Assembly: GCA_019638355.1 (NCBI GenBank) | Contig: JAHBTY010000001.1 | Coordinates: forward strand, 806,001 to 870,000 | From: Cyclobacteriaceae bacterium | GTDB taxonomy: Bacteria; Bacteroidota; Bacteroidia; Cytophagales; Cyclobacteriaceae | Length of the DNA stretch: 64,000 nucleotides | Direction: 5' to 3' | Part shown: piece by piece, positions 1 through 7,446 of the stretch | Layout of the letters: the number at the start of each line of letters is the position of its first letter | How positions within the stretch are numbered: the first letter of the stretch is position 1 | Notes under the pieces: model-generated | Told to the model about the DNA's origin: nothing | What the model saw: only the letters and a program-made list of their open reading frames with translations | Database searches by the model: none | Program-made: the position numbers and the translations under genes

Positions 1-731
1 CATCGGCTCCTGTAATTACATCGGGTGGAAGTCGCAATAAGCGCAATGAAAAAATGACTTCGTTGCGCAAGACGATAGCCAAGCGTCTTGTATCCGTTAA
101 GAACGAAACGGCTATGCTCACTACGTTTAACGAAGTGGACATGAAGCCGGTAATGGATTTACGTTCGAAGTATAAAGATAAGTTCAAAGAGAAGTATGGC
201 GTAGGACTTGGGTTTATGTCGTTCTTCACTAAGGCAGTTTGTATTGCTTTGAAAGAATGGCCTGCCGTAAATGCGCAGATTAATGGCGATGAAGTCATCT
301 ATCATGAATATTGCGATGTATCAATTGCCGTTTCAACACCTCGTGGTTTAGTTGTACCGGTAATCCGCAATGCCGAATCACTTTCGTTCGATCAGATTGA
401 AGCTGAAGTTGTGCGGTTGGCAACAAAAGGCCGTGATGGAAAACTTTCCATAGATGAAATGCAAGGTGGAACATTCTCCATCACCAACGGTGGGGTGTTT
501 GGTTCCATGCTTTCAACACCCATTTTGAATCCACCGCAATCGGCCATTCTGGGTATGCACAATATTGTAGAGCGCCCGGTTGTAAAAGACGGGCAAGTGG
601 TAATAAGACCTATTATGTACCTGGCACTTTCGTATGATCATCGTATTGTTGACGGACGTGAATCCGTAAGTTTTCTGGTGCGCGTGAAAGAGTTATTGGA
701 AGATCCGGGAAGATTGATTTTGGGAGTTTAA
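1..731 (+). CDS. odhB: 2-oxoglutarate dehydrogenase E2, dihydrolipoyl succinyltransferase (C-terminal part)
   Basis: The reading frame is open from base 3 and runs in from the left edge, so the lipoyl and E3-binding domains lie outside the window. About the last 240 residues are visible and form the 2-oxoacid dehydrogenase acyltransferase catalytic domain. The active-site motif DHRIVDG lies near the C terminus and supplies the catalytic His and Asp. The segment starting [13 protein letters not shown] is the usual start of the catalytic domain. The enzyme transfers the succinyl group from lipoamide to CoA in the cytoplasmic TCA-cycle complex. Succinyl rather than acetyl specificity is inferred from overall resemblance to SucB/OdhB and from the E3 gene downstream; a branched-chain E2 is possible. 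The next gene starts 11 nt after the stop. Confidence 0.9.
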   Translation, partial: SAPVITSGGSRNKRNEKMTSLRKTIAKRLVSVKNETAMLTTFNEVDMKPVMDLRSKYKDKFKEKYGVGLGFMSFFTKAVCIALKEWPAVNAQINGDEVIYHEYCDVSIAVSTPRGLVVPVIRNAESLSFDQIEAEVVRLATKGRDGKLSIDEMQGGTFSITNGGVFGSMLSTPILNPPQSAILGMHNIVERPVVKDGQVVIRPIMYLALSYDHRIVDGRESVSFLVRVKELLEDPGRLILGV

Positions 732-742
732 TTGTTCAATTT

Positions 743-1714
743 ATGATTGAGAGGCTTACCATTAGAAATTTCAAGTCAATAAAAGACCTCGAATTGAAAT
801 GCGGACGGGTTAATCTTTTTATTGGTGAGCCTAATGTTGGTAAATCAAACATTCTGGAGGCATTAGCATTATTCGCTTTTCCACTAACTGGCGACTTGAA
901 TGGGCTTGTTAGGTTTAACGACCTTAGCAATCTTTTTTTTGACAATACATTAGATGCTCCAATAACTATTAGCGGATATCCGAATGGAAGTTGTTCAATC
1001 AACTATGATACTCTTTATGACGGAGTGAAGTTTTACTTCGAAAACAAGGAAGGTCAAAAACTCACGCAGTTGTTTAAACTCTCAGAGTTTAAGGGTGGAG
1101 GTGATATTGATTTTAATGTACGCCCATATTTTTTTAAAACATTAAAAAGATTTGAAAAAAAACGCCCCGGCTTTTTACACCCGCCACATGGAGAAAATCT
1201 CTTTACTGTTTTACAAACCAACGCTAAATTGAGAGACTTGATAAGTTCTTTCTTAGATAGCTTGGGTTATAAATTAAATTTTAGACCTTCAACTTCAGAA
1301 CTTGAGTTGGCTAAGGTTACAAGCAGATCATTTACGACCATTCCCTTTCATGCAATATCGGATACCATACAACGATTGATTTTTTTCTTATCAGCTATTG
1401 AATCAAATCCCAAAGGAGCAACATTAATTTTTGAAGAACCAGAATCCAATATTTTTCCGTATTACACTAAATTCTTAGCTGAAAAAATGGCACTTACGGA
1501 ACATCAGCAATTCTTTATTTCTACGCACAATCCTATCTTTTTACAATCTGTGATTGAAAAAACAAAACAATCGGATTTAACGATATACTTAGTTGAAACC
1601 ATTCAAGGAGGATATGAAACAAAAGCCAGTTTGTTGAATGAAAGTGCCGTTGAAGAAATATTGAATTTAGGCGTAGATGTATTTCTTAACTTTGATCACT
1701 TATTATCAGAATGA
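743..1714 (+). CDS. AAA/ABC-type ATPase of the OLD-like family, probable defence-type ATPase
   Basis: 323 residues. The N terminus has the form IERLTIRNFKSIKDLEL followed by a Walker A loop GEPNVGKSN (about residues 28-36), as in OLD, RecF and AAA_15/AAA_21 proteins. Walker B is LIFEEPES (about 232-239) and the H-loop is ISTHNP (about 258). The region between is divergent and lacks a clean ABC signature. The domain is short, without the long coiled coil of SMC/RecN and without its own Toprim domain. Its stop overlaps the next start as ATGA, so it is translationally coupled to the Toprim-like gene. Such ATPase plus nuclease-like pairs are typical of anti-phage modules (OLD, Gabija, PARIS); that role is inference. 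It sits between E2 and E3 genes and looks more AT-rich than both. Confidence 0.8.
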   Translation: MIERLTIRNFKSIKDLELKCGRVNLFIGEPNVGKSNILEALALFAFPLTGDLNGLVRFNDLSNLFFDNTLDAPITISGYPNGSCSINYDTLYDGVKFYFENKEGQKLTQLFKLSEFKGGGDIDFNVRPYFFKTLKRFEKKRPGFLHPPHGENLFTVLQTNAKLRDLISSFLDSLGYKLNFRPSTSELELAKVTSRSFTTIPFHAISDTIQRLIFFLSAIESNPKGATLIFEEPESNIFPYYTKFLAEKMALTEHQQFFISTHNPIFLQSVIEKTKQSDLTIYLVETIQGGYETKASLLNESAVEEILNLGVDVFLNFDHLLSE

Positions 1715-2190
1715 TTTATTACGAATGCCATGCTGATCGTGCGTTTTTGGAAGGGTTAGGGTTTGGTTCATCTGAATTAAATAAGAATCATCGCTTTGGA
1801 AGGAGCCGAGTATTAGCGACAGTTCAGGAGAAGGTTAATAGTGATGCTTTAATTGATGAAGATCCGTTTAAGGGTAGAGATGATTTTCTTAAAAAACTTT
1901 TGAAGGAATGTGTTATCTATCAGGATAATGCGCTGATTTATTGTAAAGATAAAAACGAAAATAAAATTATTATTTTAAGACCCGACCTTGAAAATTTTGT
2001 GTTAGTTGTAGCTAAAGATTTGAGGGTTGATCTGTTAAAGGAGTTTAAATTGCCTAAAAATTTTGATGACTTGCATGATCTGTTAAGAGTAGAGAAAAAT
2101 TCAAATGCACGTTTACGATTCTCTGATTTTATAGGAAAAGCTAGCGATCATCCATCAATTAAGAAGATTAAGGAAATATTTAAGAAATAA
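1711..2190 (+). CDS. Toprim-like partner protein of the upstream ATPase
   Basis: 159 residues, translationally coupled to the ATPase through an ATGA overlap. I do not recognise a named family with certainty. Visible acidic signatures fit a small Toprim-like fold: Glu5 in YYECHAD at the end of the first predicted strand, a conserved-looking GRSRV segment near residue 30, IDEDP (about 49-53) in the position of the Toprim DxD, and RPDLENFVL (about 91-99), which resembles the RPxLE motif of the DUF4435/DUF4276-type Toprim proteins. If correct, it would be the nuclease half of a two-gene ATPase/Toprim module. Only 3 nt separate its stop from the lpdA start, so all four genes probably share a transcript. 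It could instead be a non-catalytic regulator. Confidence 0.6.
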   Translation: MIYYECHADRAFLEGLGFGSSELNKNHRFGRSRVLATVQEKVNSDALIDEDPFKGRDDFLKKLLKECVIYQDNALIYCKDKNENKIIILRPDLENFVLVVAKDLRVDLLKEFKLPKNFDDLHDLLRVEKNSNARLRFSDFIGKASDHPSIKKIKEIFKK

Positions 2191-2193
2191 ACT

Positions 2194-3594
2194 ATGCAAT
2201 ACAACGTAACCGTTATTGGCTCAGGCCCCGGAGGATATGTGGCAGCTATTCGCTGTGCACAACTTGGTTTTAAAACTGCCATCATCGAAAAGTATGATAC
2301 ACTTGGTGGTACTTGCTTAAACGTAGGTTGTATTCCCTCCAAAGCGTTGCTTGATTCGAGTGAGCATTTTCACAATGCAGCACATACGTTTAAAGAACAT
2401 GGTGTTGATATCAACGAGCCAAAAGCTAACCTCACACAAATGATTAAACGCAAAGCAGGTGTGGTGAAGGCCAATGTGGACGGGATTGCTTTCTTGATGA
2501 AGAAAAATAAAATTGAAGTTCATACAGGTGTAGGATCGTTTGTGGATAAGAACACAATTAAGATCACCAGCAAGGATGGCAGGGAAACTCAAATTACTAC
2601 AGAGAAAGTAATCATAGCCACCGGATCAAAACCAACACCACTTCCATTTGCACCATTCGATAAAAAGAGAATTATCTCCAGCACCGAAGCCTTGGAACTT
2701 AAAGAAATTCCGAAGCATCTGATCATTATTGGTGGTGGCGTAATTGGTATGGAACTCGGTTCTGTTTACGCACGCATTGGCTCCAAAGTAACGGTGGTCG
2801 AGTTTATGGATAGCCTGATCTCAACCATGGATGGAACAATGGGTAAAGAACTTGCCAAAGTTGCCAAAAAGTTAGGCATGGATTTATTTCTGGGGCACAA
2901 GGTTACTGCGCTGGAGAATAAGGGCAAGGAGGTTGTGTTGAAAGCAGAACCTAAAAATGGCGGAGCTGCTTTTGAATTGAAAGGCGATTATTGTTTAGTG
3001 AGTGTAGGTCGTAAACCTTATACGGATGGACTTGGTTTAAACAAAATTGGAATAGAGCTCGACAAAGGAAAAATTCCGGTGGATGATCATCTTAAAACAA
3101 AAGTTGATAACATCTATGCCATTGGCGATGTAATACGCGGAGCCATGTTGGCACACAAAGCCGAAGAAGAAGGCGTAATGGTAGCAGAACAACTTGCAGG
3201 ACAGAAACCCCATATTAATTATAATCTTATTCCAGGTGTAGTATATACCTGGCCTGAAGTTGCCAGTGTTGGGTTAACCGAAGAGCAATTAAAAGAACAG
3301 GGTAAGGCCTATAAGGTTGGTAACTTTCCTTACAAAGCATTGGGCCGTGCCCGCGCTTCTATGGATTTAGATGGCCTCGTTAAAATCCTGGCTGATAAAA
3401 ATACGGATGAGATTTTAGGTGTTCATATTATTGGTGCCCGCGCAGCCGATATGATTGCAGCGGGCGTAGTGGCCATGGAATATCGCGCATCTGCTGAAGA
3501 TGTTTCGCGAATGAGTCATGCACACCCTACGTATATGGAGGCAGTAAAAGAAGCATGTTTGGCCGCCACTGCTAACAGGCCTATTCACATGTAA
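2194..3594 (+). CDS. lpdA: Dihydrolipoyl dehydrogenase (E3)
   Basis: 466 residues, the normal length for the family. It has an N-terminal FAD-binding GxGxxG motif (VIGSGPGGYVAA), the redox-active disulfide in GGTCLNVGCIPSK (about residues 39-51), a second NAD-binding GGGVIGMELG motif (about 180-189), and the C-terminal HAHPTYMEA, which supplies the active-site His-Glu pair across the dimer. It reoxidises dihydrolipoamide on the E2 subunit and passes electrons to NAD+ in the cytoplasm. In this family E2 is usually followed directly by E3; here a two-gene cassette lies between them. It converges with the DUF4105 gene 26 bp further on, and I saw no strong terminator in that gap. Confidence 0.96.
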   Translation: MQYNVTVIGSGPGGYVAAIRCAQLGFKTAIIEKYDTLGGTCLNVGCIPSKALLDSSEHFHNAAHTFKEHGVDINEPKANLTQMIKRKAGVVKANVDGIAFLMKKNKIEVHTGVGSFVDKNTIKITSKDGRETQITTEKVIIATGSKPTPLPFAPFDKKRIISSTEALELKEIPKHLIIIGGGVIGMELGSVYARIGSKVTVVEFMDSLISTMDGTMGKELAKVAKKLGMDLFLGHKVTALENKGKEVVLKAEPKNGGAAFELKGDYCLVSVGRKPYTDGLGLNKIGIELDKGKIPVDDHLKTKVDNIYAIGDVIRGAMLAHKAEEEGVMVAEQLAGQKPHINYNLIPGVVYTWPEVASVGLTEEQLKEQGKAYKVGNFPYKALGRARASMDLDGLVKILADKNTDEILGVHIIGARAADMIAAGVVAMEYRASAEDVSRMSHAHPTYMEAVKEACLAATANRPIHM

Positions 3595-3620
3595 GTGCTC
3601 GCTACAGATTTACAGAATAA

Positions 3621-4799
3621 TCAGTGAATCTGCGGCAATATTTTCCAATTCAATAAACACCGTATTGCAAGTCCGGCAGCAACAGGAATAAGATACACAT
3701 TCAATTCTTGTGGCAATGCCCACCAAAACACAAGCGTAAGTGCAAGGATTATTAAGCAAAACAAAAAGTATTTGCTTAATAAATTCTTACTGCGCTTGCT
3801 GAATAACATCAGGCTTGCAAAGAAGTGTAGTGGAAAAGCCCACAACAAGTTAAAATTTCGCGCGGCATCGTGATGGTCGGTAAATAACCAAAGCGCGAAG
3901 AGAAGAATCCCGATTATTCCTGTTAAACCAAACAAGGTTACATCAAACCATCGACTTAACTTCTTGCGTCTCCAATCGAAGAAAGAAACTGAAATGATGA
4001 TCACAAGTAGCAAAAAGAAAGCAAGCCACGGATGCACGAGCGAATTCCAGGGTTCAACCGTTGCAGCAGCGATAATTCTTTTTTCTTTTACCAACGCTAC
4101 CCAACCACTATCTGATTTTACTTGCATTCTATCTACAAAAGCTTCTATGTAATCGGGCAGAAACATGTATTCGCTGGCATACATGGTTCGATCAATCGGC
4201 AACCCCAGGCAAATATCAATTCCTAAATCGCCCCACGGCAATGGGTCCAGGTACTCGTCTGTTTTTTGTCGGAAAGAATGTTGGGCTATAAAAAAGGTGC
4301 TGTCAATTTTTAAGTCACCTGATAGTTGTTTAACCAGAATATCACGAATGCGCGTGGCACAATTATCATGATAATAATCGTATCGGTAGGTTCGGTTTTC
4401 GGGTTGCGCATTCCAAAGTAAAAAGCTATAAATTTTATCGCGTTGTGTTGATGTTAATTGTAATACTTGCTCGTGTATAAACCGGCCATCGCGTTTATAT
4501 GCCCATTCAAAATTTTCGTATTTATAAACAGCCAGCATGTAATAGTTTCTTCCTCGCGCAAAATTGAGATAGAAGTTTGGTTGATCGAAATTGAAAACGC
4601 CATAGTTGAAAGCATAATCTATTCCATTACCCGGATCATTCACCCGTATGGCACTATGTCCAAAAGCACTGTATAACTCATTCGGATCAGGGCCGCAGGT
4701 AATTATGGATATTTCAGCTTTATCGGAAAGTACCATTACTTGCGCAAACATGCTGCTGGTTAGAAGGAAAAGAACTATAACCGAAATCAAGCTGTGCAT
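3621..4799 (-). CDS. DUF4105 protein, Lnb-like, exported/membrane protein
   Basis: 392 residues from the ATG at 4799. A TTG 30 nt upstream would add ten residues in front of an otherwise normal signal peptide (MHSLISVIVLFLL...FAQ), so the ATG is preferred. The periplasmic DUF4105 domain (about 20-240) shows FGHSAIRV with a likely catalytic His and DNCATR with a likely catalytic Cys, a papain/NlpC-like arrangement. Four or five hydrophobic helices follow (about 260-385). From memory, a DUF4105 protein of Bacteroides has been reported as a lipoprotein N-acyltransferase (Lnb); by that analogy this protein may N-acylate lipoproteins, but the function is inferred from family only. It is divergent from the radical SAM gene, with a 57-bp gap. 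Confidence 0.8.
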   Translation of the reverse strand: MHSLISVIVLFLLTSSMFAQVMVLSDKAEISIITCGPDPNELYSAFGHSAIRVNDPGNGIDYAFNYGVFNFDQPNFYLNFARGRNYYMLAVYKYENFEWAYKRDGRFIHEQVLQLTSTQRDKIYSFLLWNAQPENRTYRYDYYHDNCATRIRDILVKQLSGDLKIDSTFFIAQHSFRQKTDEYLDPLPWGDLGIDICLGLPIDRTMYASEYMFLPDYIEAFVDRMQVKSDSGWVALVKEKRIIAAATVEPWNSLVHPWLAFFLLLVIIISVSFFDWRRKKLSRWFDVTLFGLTGIIGILLFALWLFTDHHDAARNFNLLWAFPLHFFASLMLFSKRSKNLLSKYFLFCLIILALTLVFWWALPQELNVYLIPVAAGLAIRCLLNWKILPQIH

Positions 4800-4844
4800 G
4801 ACTAAATATTTGGCCCGAAAGATAGACAATAGCCTTTCAAAAAG

Positions 4845-4852
4845 TAACTTTG
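4845..4852 (+). promoter_or_regulatory. -7 element (TAACTTTG) of a nearly leaderless promoter
   Basis: TAACTTTG fits the Bacteroidota -7 consensus TAnnTTTG and ends 4 nt before the ATG of the radical SAM gene. If used, transcription would begin at or next to the start codon. No TTTG lies about 19 nt upstream, so the -33 half is missing and the call is tentative. Confidence 0.4.
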
Positions 4853-4856
4853 GAAT

Positions 4857-5888
4857 ATGGATGCCTTGCGCGGCAATTTTAAAGATACACTAAACCTGTT
4901 TCGAAAAGCAACGCCCAAGCGGGTTTATAATGCTGCAAAAGTATTATCAAGCTACCAATACTCGCGCCTATCCGGTAAGGCTTCGCATTGGGCACTGCCA
5001 ACCGCTATTTCCATAGAGCCAACAACATCCTGTAATCTGCGCTGCCCGGAATGCCCTTCAGGTTTGCGTTCATTTACGCGACCAACAGGTATGCTTCAAC
5101 CGGATTTGTTTAAAAAAGTAATAGATGAATTAGCACCATCGCTTTCTTATCTCACATTTTATTTTCAGGGCGAACCATACCTGCATCCGCAGTTTTTAGA
5201 GTTGGTTCAATATGCATCGAATAAAAATATTTATACAGCAACCTCTACCAATGCCCATTTTCTCAATGATGCAGCGGCCCGAAAAACAATTGAGTCAGGA
5301 TTAGATCGCCTGATTATTTCCATAGATGGTACTACGCAAGAAACATACGAAGCCTATCGGGTGGGGGGTAAGCTTGATAAAGTTATTGAGGGGGCTAAGA
5401 ACATTGTTCGCTGGAAGCAGGAACTTAAATCACTTACACCATTTGTTGTGTTTCAATTTTTGGTTGTAAAGCCAAACGAGCATCAGGTTGAATCCGTGCA
5501 TCAACTGGCAAGAGAAATCGGTGTAGATCATGTAGCTTTGAAAACAGCACAGATTTATGATTATAAACATGGTTCGGATTTAATTCCAACGCTTGATAAG
5601 TATTCACGCTATCAAAAGAATAGTGATAATACCTATTCAATCAAAAACGAATTAGCCAGCCATTGCTGGAAAATGTGGCAGAGTTGTGTGATTACCTGGG
5701 ATGGAAAGGTAGTGCCTTGTTGCTTCGATAAAGACGCGCACTATGTTATGGGAGATTTACAAATCCAGTCGTTTAAAGAAATCTGGAGCAGTAAAAAATA
5801 TCAGAACTTCCGATCAAGCTTACTTCGGTCGCGCAACGAAATAGAGATGTGTAAAAATTGTACCGAGGGAACGAAGGTGTGGGCGTGA
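4857..5888 (+). CDS. Radical SAM protein with SPASM domain
   Basis: 343 residues. The radical SAM cluster motif is CNLRCPEC (CxxxCxxC, about residues 61-68), preceded by the typical ISIEPTTS strand. The TIM-barrel region follows with FQGEPYLHP (the GGEP-like SAM-binding motif) and IISIDGT. The C-terminal SPASM region (about 265-340) has Cys residues in SHCWKMWQSC, VPCCFD and MCKNCTEG, fitting auxiliary Fe-S ligation. Such proteins modify peptides or small metabolites in the cytoplasm; the substrate cannot be read from the sequence and no precursor peptide gene is visible nearby. The C-terminal TRP/W-containing tail resembles many stand-alone Bacteroidota SPASM proteins. It converges tail to tail with the ATPase gene, with 3 nt between stops. 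Confidence 0.85.
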   Translation: MDALRGNFKDTLNLFRKATPKRVYNAAKVLSSYQYSRLSGKASHWALPTAISIEPTTSCNLRCPECPSGLRSFTRPTGMLQPDLFKKVIDELAPSLSYLTFYFQGEPYLHPQFLELVQYASNKNIYTATSTNAHFLNDAAARKTIESGLDRLIISIDGTTQETYEAYRVGGKLDKVIEGAKNIVRWKQELKSLTPFVVFQFLVVKPNEHQVESVHQLAREIGVDHVALKTAQIYDYKHGSDLIPTLDKYSRYQKNSDNTYSIKNELASHCWKMWQSCVITWDGKVVPCCFDKDAHYVMGDLQIQSFKEIWSSKKYQNFRSSLLRSRNEIEMCKNCTEGTKVWA

Positions 5889-5891
5889 TTT

Positions 5892-7007
5892 TTAAAATCG
5901 AATCGACATCCAAAGGCCAAAGAATACATCATAAACGCGATAGCCTTCTGGCTCCTGAACTATCAATTCTCTTTCTTCTAAAGCCTTGATAGAGCGTTGA
6001 ACACTGCTTGCACTTAGGTCGTACTTGTTTAAAAAGTTTTTTTGATTGATTTTAGAAATAGATTTTTCATGTGCAATGGCTTTTAATAAGTTCCATTGCT
6101 GCTCGGTGAGTAGGTTTTTGTAACCGTAGTAATATGTTTCATTTTCTGCCAATATATCATGAATGGTTCTAAGCAATACTTCAGGGGCCATTTCTTTTTC
6201 AGGCTGCATAAATAGTTTGTGGCAAAATAGTTGTACATAAAACGTATGTAATCTTGTCCATTCAAAAATTGTTTCTAATTCGTTAGGCTTTATCCTTTTT
6301 TGATGCTTTGTAAAATGCCTTTGAACGAAAGTTGAATAAGCAACTTTATCTATTCGATCCATAAATAGGAGTTCAGTGCTTTGATAAAAAGGCCTTGACG
6401 CCTGCGTAAACATTTGTGTCAATAAATGTTTCTGGCTACCCGAAAATATGAACTCAACATGGTTGAGCATTTGAACATGAGATCGAAGCAATGCCTCTGT
6501 TCTTTTTTCTGGATATTCGGCTACCTGTTGAAATTCATCTATCGCGATAACTACTTTTTTTTTGCGTTTTTTCAGATAGTTAAAAATGTCTTCTAAAGTT
6601 GATTCACTTTCTCTATCTGTTTTTACATTTATTTCGAAAGATGGTTGCCCCGTCATAGGATCAATAACCAGATTGGGTGTGAATTTTCTAAAAATTCCCA
6701 TTAATTGTTTAATGGATTTTTCGTAAGGATTTTCCAATTGATTCAAAACTGCTTTGCCAAATGCAGTGGCGAATTCGGCCAGATTGGACGTTGGCAATAT
6801 ATCCACATACACGCAATCATATTCTTGTTTGAGCCTACTAAAGGCATGATGAATTAATCCGGTCTTACCCATTCTTCGGAGGGAGATAAGTGTTACACTC
6901 CTTCCGTTTGTGATTGCACCAATCAATGCAGCAGTTTCCTTTTCCCTATCACAAAAGTGATCTGAATCCAAATAACCTTTTAAAAGAAAGGGATTTCTCA
7001 CAATCAT
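5892..7007 (-). CDS. Archaeal-type ATPase (PF01637-like) with C-terminal winged helix
   Basis: 371 residues from the ATG at 7007; the TTG at 7025 would start inside the 14-bp tandem repeat and is not preferred. Walker A is SLRRMGKTGL (about residues 38-47), Walker B is IAIDEFQQ (about 141-148), and sensor FIFSGSQKH follows near 180. The C terminus (about 300-365) reads as a winged helix that could bind DNA, ending FFGLWMSIRF, typical of this group. These are STAND-related stand-alone ATPases, common in archaea and Bacteroidota, often single accessory genes; their role is poorly known. The orientation faces away from a 440-bp gap with large palindromes, which suggests an acquired gene. No partner gene is adjacent. 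Confidence 0.75.
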   Translation of the reverse strand: MIVRNPFLLKGYLDSDHFCDREKETAALIGAITNGRSVTLISLRRMGKTGLIHHAFSRLKQEYDCVYVDILPTSNLAEFATAFGKAVLNQLENPYEKSIKQLMGIFRKFTPNLVIDPMTGQPSFEINVKTDRESESTLEDIFNYLKKRKKKVVIAIDEFQQVAEYPEKRTEALLRSHVQMLNHVEFIFSGSQKHLLTQMFTQASRPFYQSTELLFMDRIDKVAYSTFVQRHFTKHQKRIKPNELETIFEWTRLHTFYVQLFCHKLFMQPEKEMAPEVLLRTIHDILAENETYYYGYKNLLTEQQWNLLKAIAHEKSISKINQKNFLNKYDLSASSVQRSIKALEERELIVQEPEGYRVYDVFFGLWMSIRF

Positions 7008-7009
7008 AC

Positions 7010-7046
7010 AAAATGCGTTACGCAAAATGCGTTACGCAAAATGCGC
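7010..7046 (-). repeat. 14-bp tandem repeat immediately upstream of the ATPase start
   Basis: Two full copies of AAAATGCGTTACGC (7010-7023 and 7024-7037) and nine bases of a third (7038-7046). Each unit contains GCGTTACGC, a near-palindrome. It ends 3 bp from the start codon of the ATPase gene, so it would occupy the leader or promoter and may be an autoregulatory operator for the winged helix of that protein (inference). A period of 14 is not helically phased. Confidence 0.75.
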
Positions 7047-7087
7047 AAATTCTTTATTATATCAAAACTCAGGGTTTTGTCGGCTTT

Positions 7088-7183
7088 CTTGGGGCAAGCG
7101 TGGCGAACTTTACATCAGCAACTTTACATTTTCCACAGCCAGCTTCGCATGCGTTTTTCGCACGCCAACTTCGCCAGCCCAAG
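7088..7183. repeat. Long imperfect palindrome in the gap before the FtsX-type permease
   Basis: Outer arms CTTGGG (7088-7093) and CCCAAG (7178-7183) and inner arms TGGCGAA (7101-7107) and TTCGCCA (7170-7176) are inverted, enclosing about 60 bp. The interior holds a direct repeat AACTTTACAT (twice) and a small hairpin TGCG-TTTTT-CGCA at 7150-7162. This nested, folded shape recalls recombination sites or dispersed noncoding repeats, but the core attC consensus is not clear. Open frames crossing it have no recognisable protein content. Confidence 0.55.
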
Positions 7184-7292
7184 CGGCCTAAGTAAAAAAG
7201 TGCTGCTAAAAACAATAGCACAATCAACAGTTGCTGAACCATACTGTAAAACTAATCAACTTGTTTAAATATGCCTTATGCCGAATGATGGG

Positions 7293-7312
7293 TTCGTCCG
7301 TTTGCGGACGAA
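7293..7312. other. Perfect hairpin (8-bp stem, 4-nt loop) in intergenic region
   Basis: TTCGTCCG-TTTG-CGGACGAA. No T-run follows on either strand, so it is not a standard terminator. A second inverted pair, GTTGGC (7382-7387) and GCCAAC (7424-7429), lies between it and the permease start. Apart from these structures I see no gene in 7047-7446. Confidence 0.6.
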
Positions 7313-7446
7313 AGCAAGCGATTTTGGACATGGCGTCTTCTAAAATCCTAAAAATTTAAGAAGAAACGGGGCTGGCATAAAGTTGGCAATTGTAAAATAT
7401 TTTTAGAACCAGGATTGTATCCGGCCAACGCTAACTTGCTGCGATT

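Noticed and set aside
5892-7007. Lone archaeal-type ATPase as a complete defence system
   Set aside because: No partner nuclease, toxin or effector gene is next to it, so there is nothing to support a system beyond a single gene.
7088-7183. Integron attC recombination site
   Set aside because: The palindrome has a suitable size, but I could not fit the RYYYAAC and GTTRRRY core sites, and no integrase gene is in the window.
6914-7268. Two plus-strand open frames of 75-93 codons in the gap before the FtsX-type permease
   Set aside because: They run through a tandem repeat and a nested palindrome, overlap each other and the ATPase start, and show no domain, signal peptide or plausible codon pattern.
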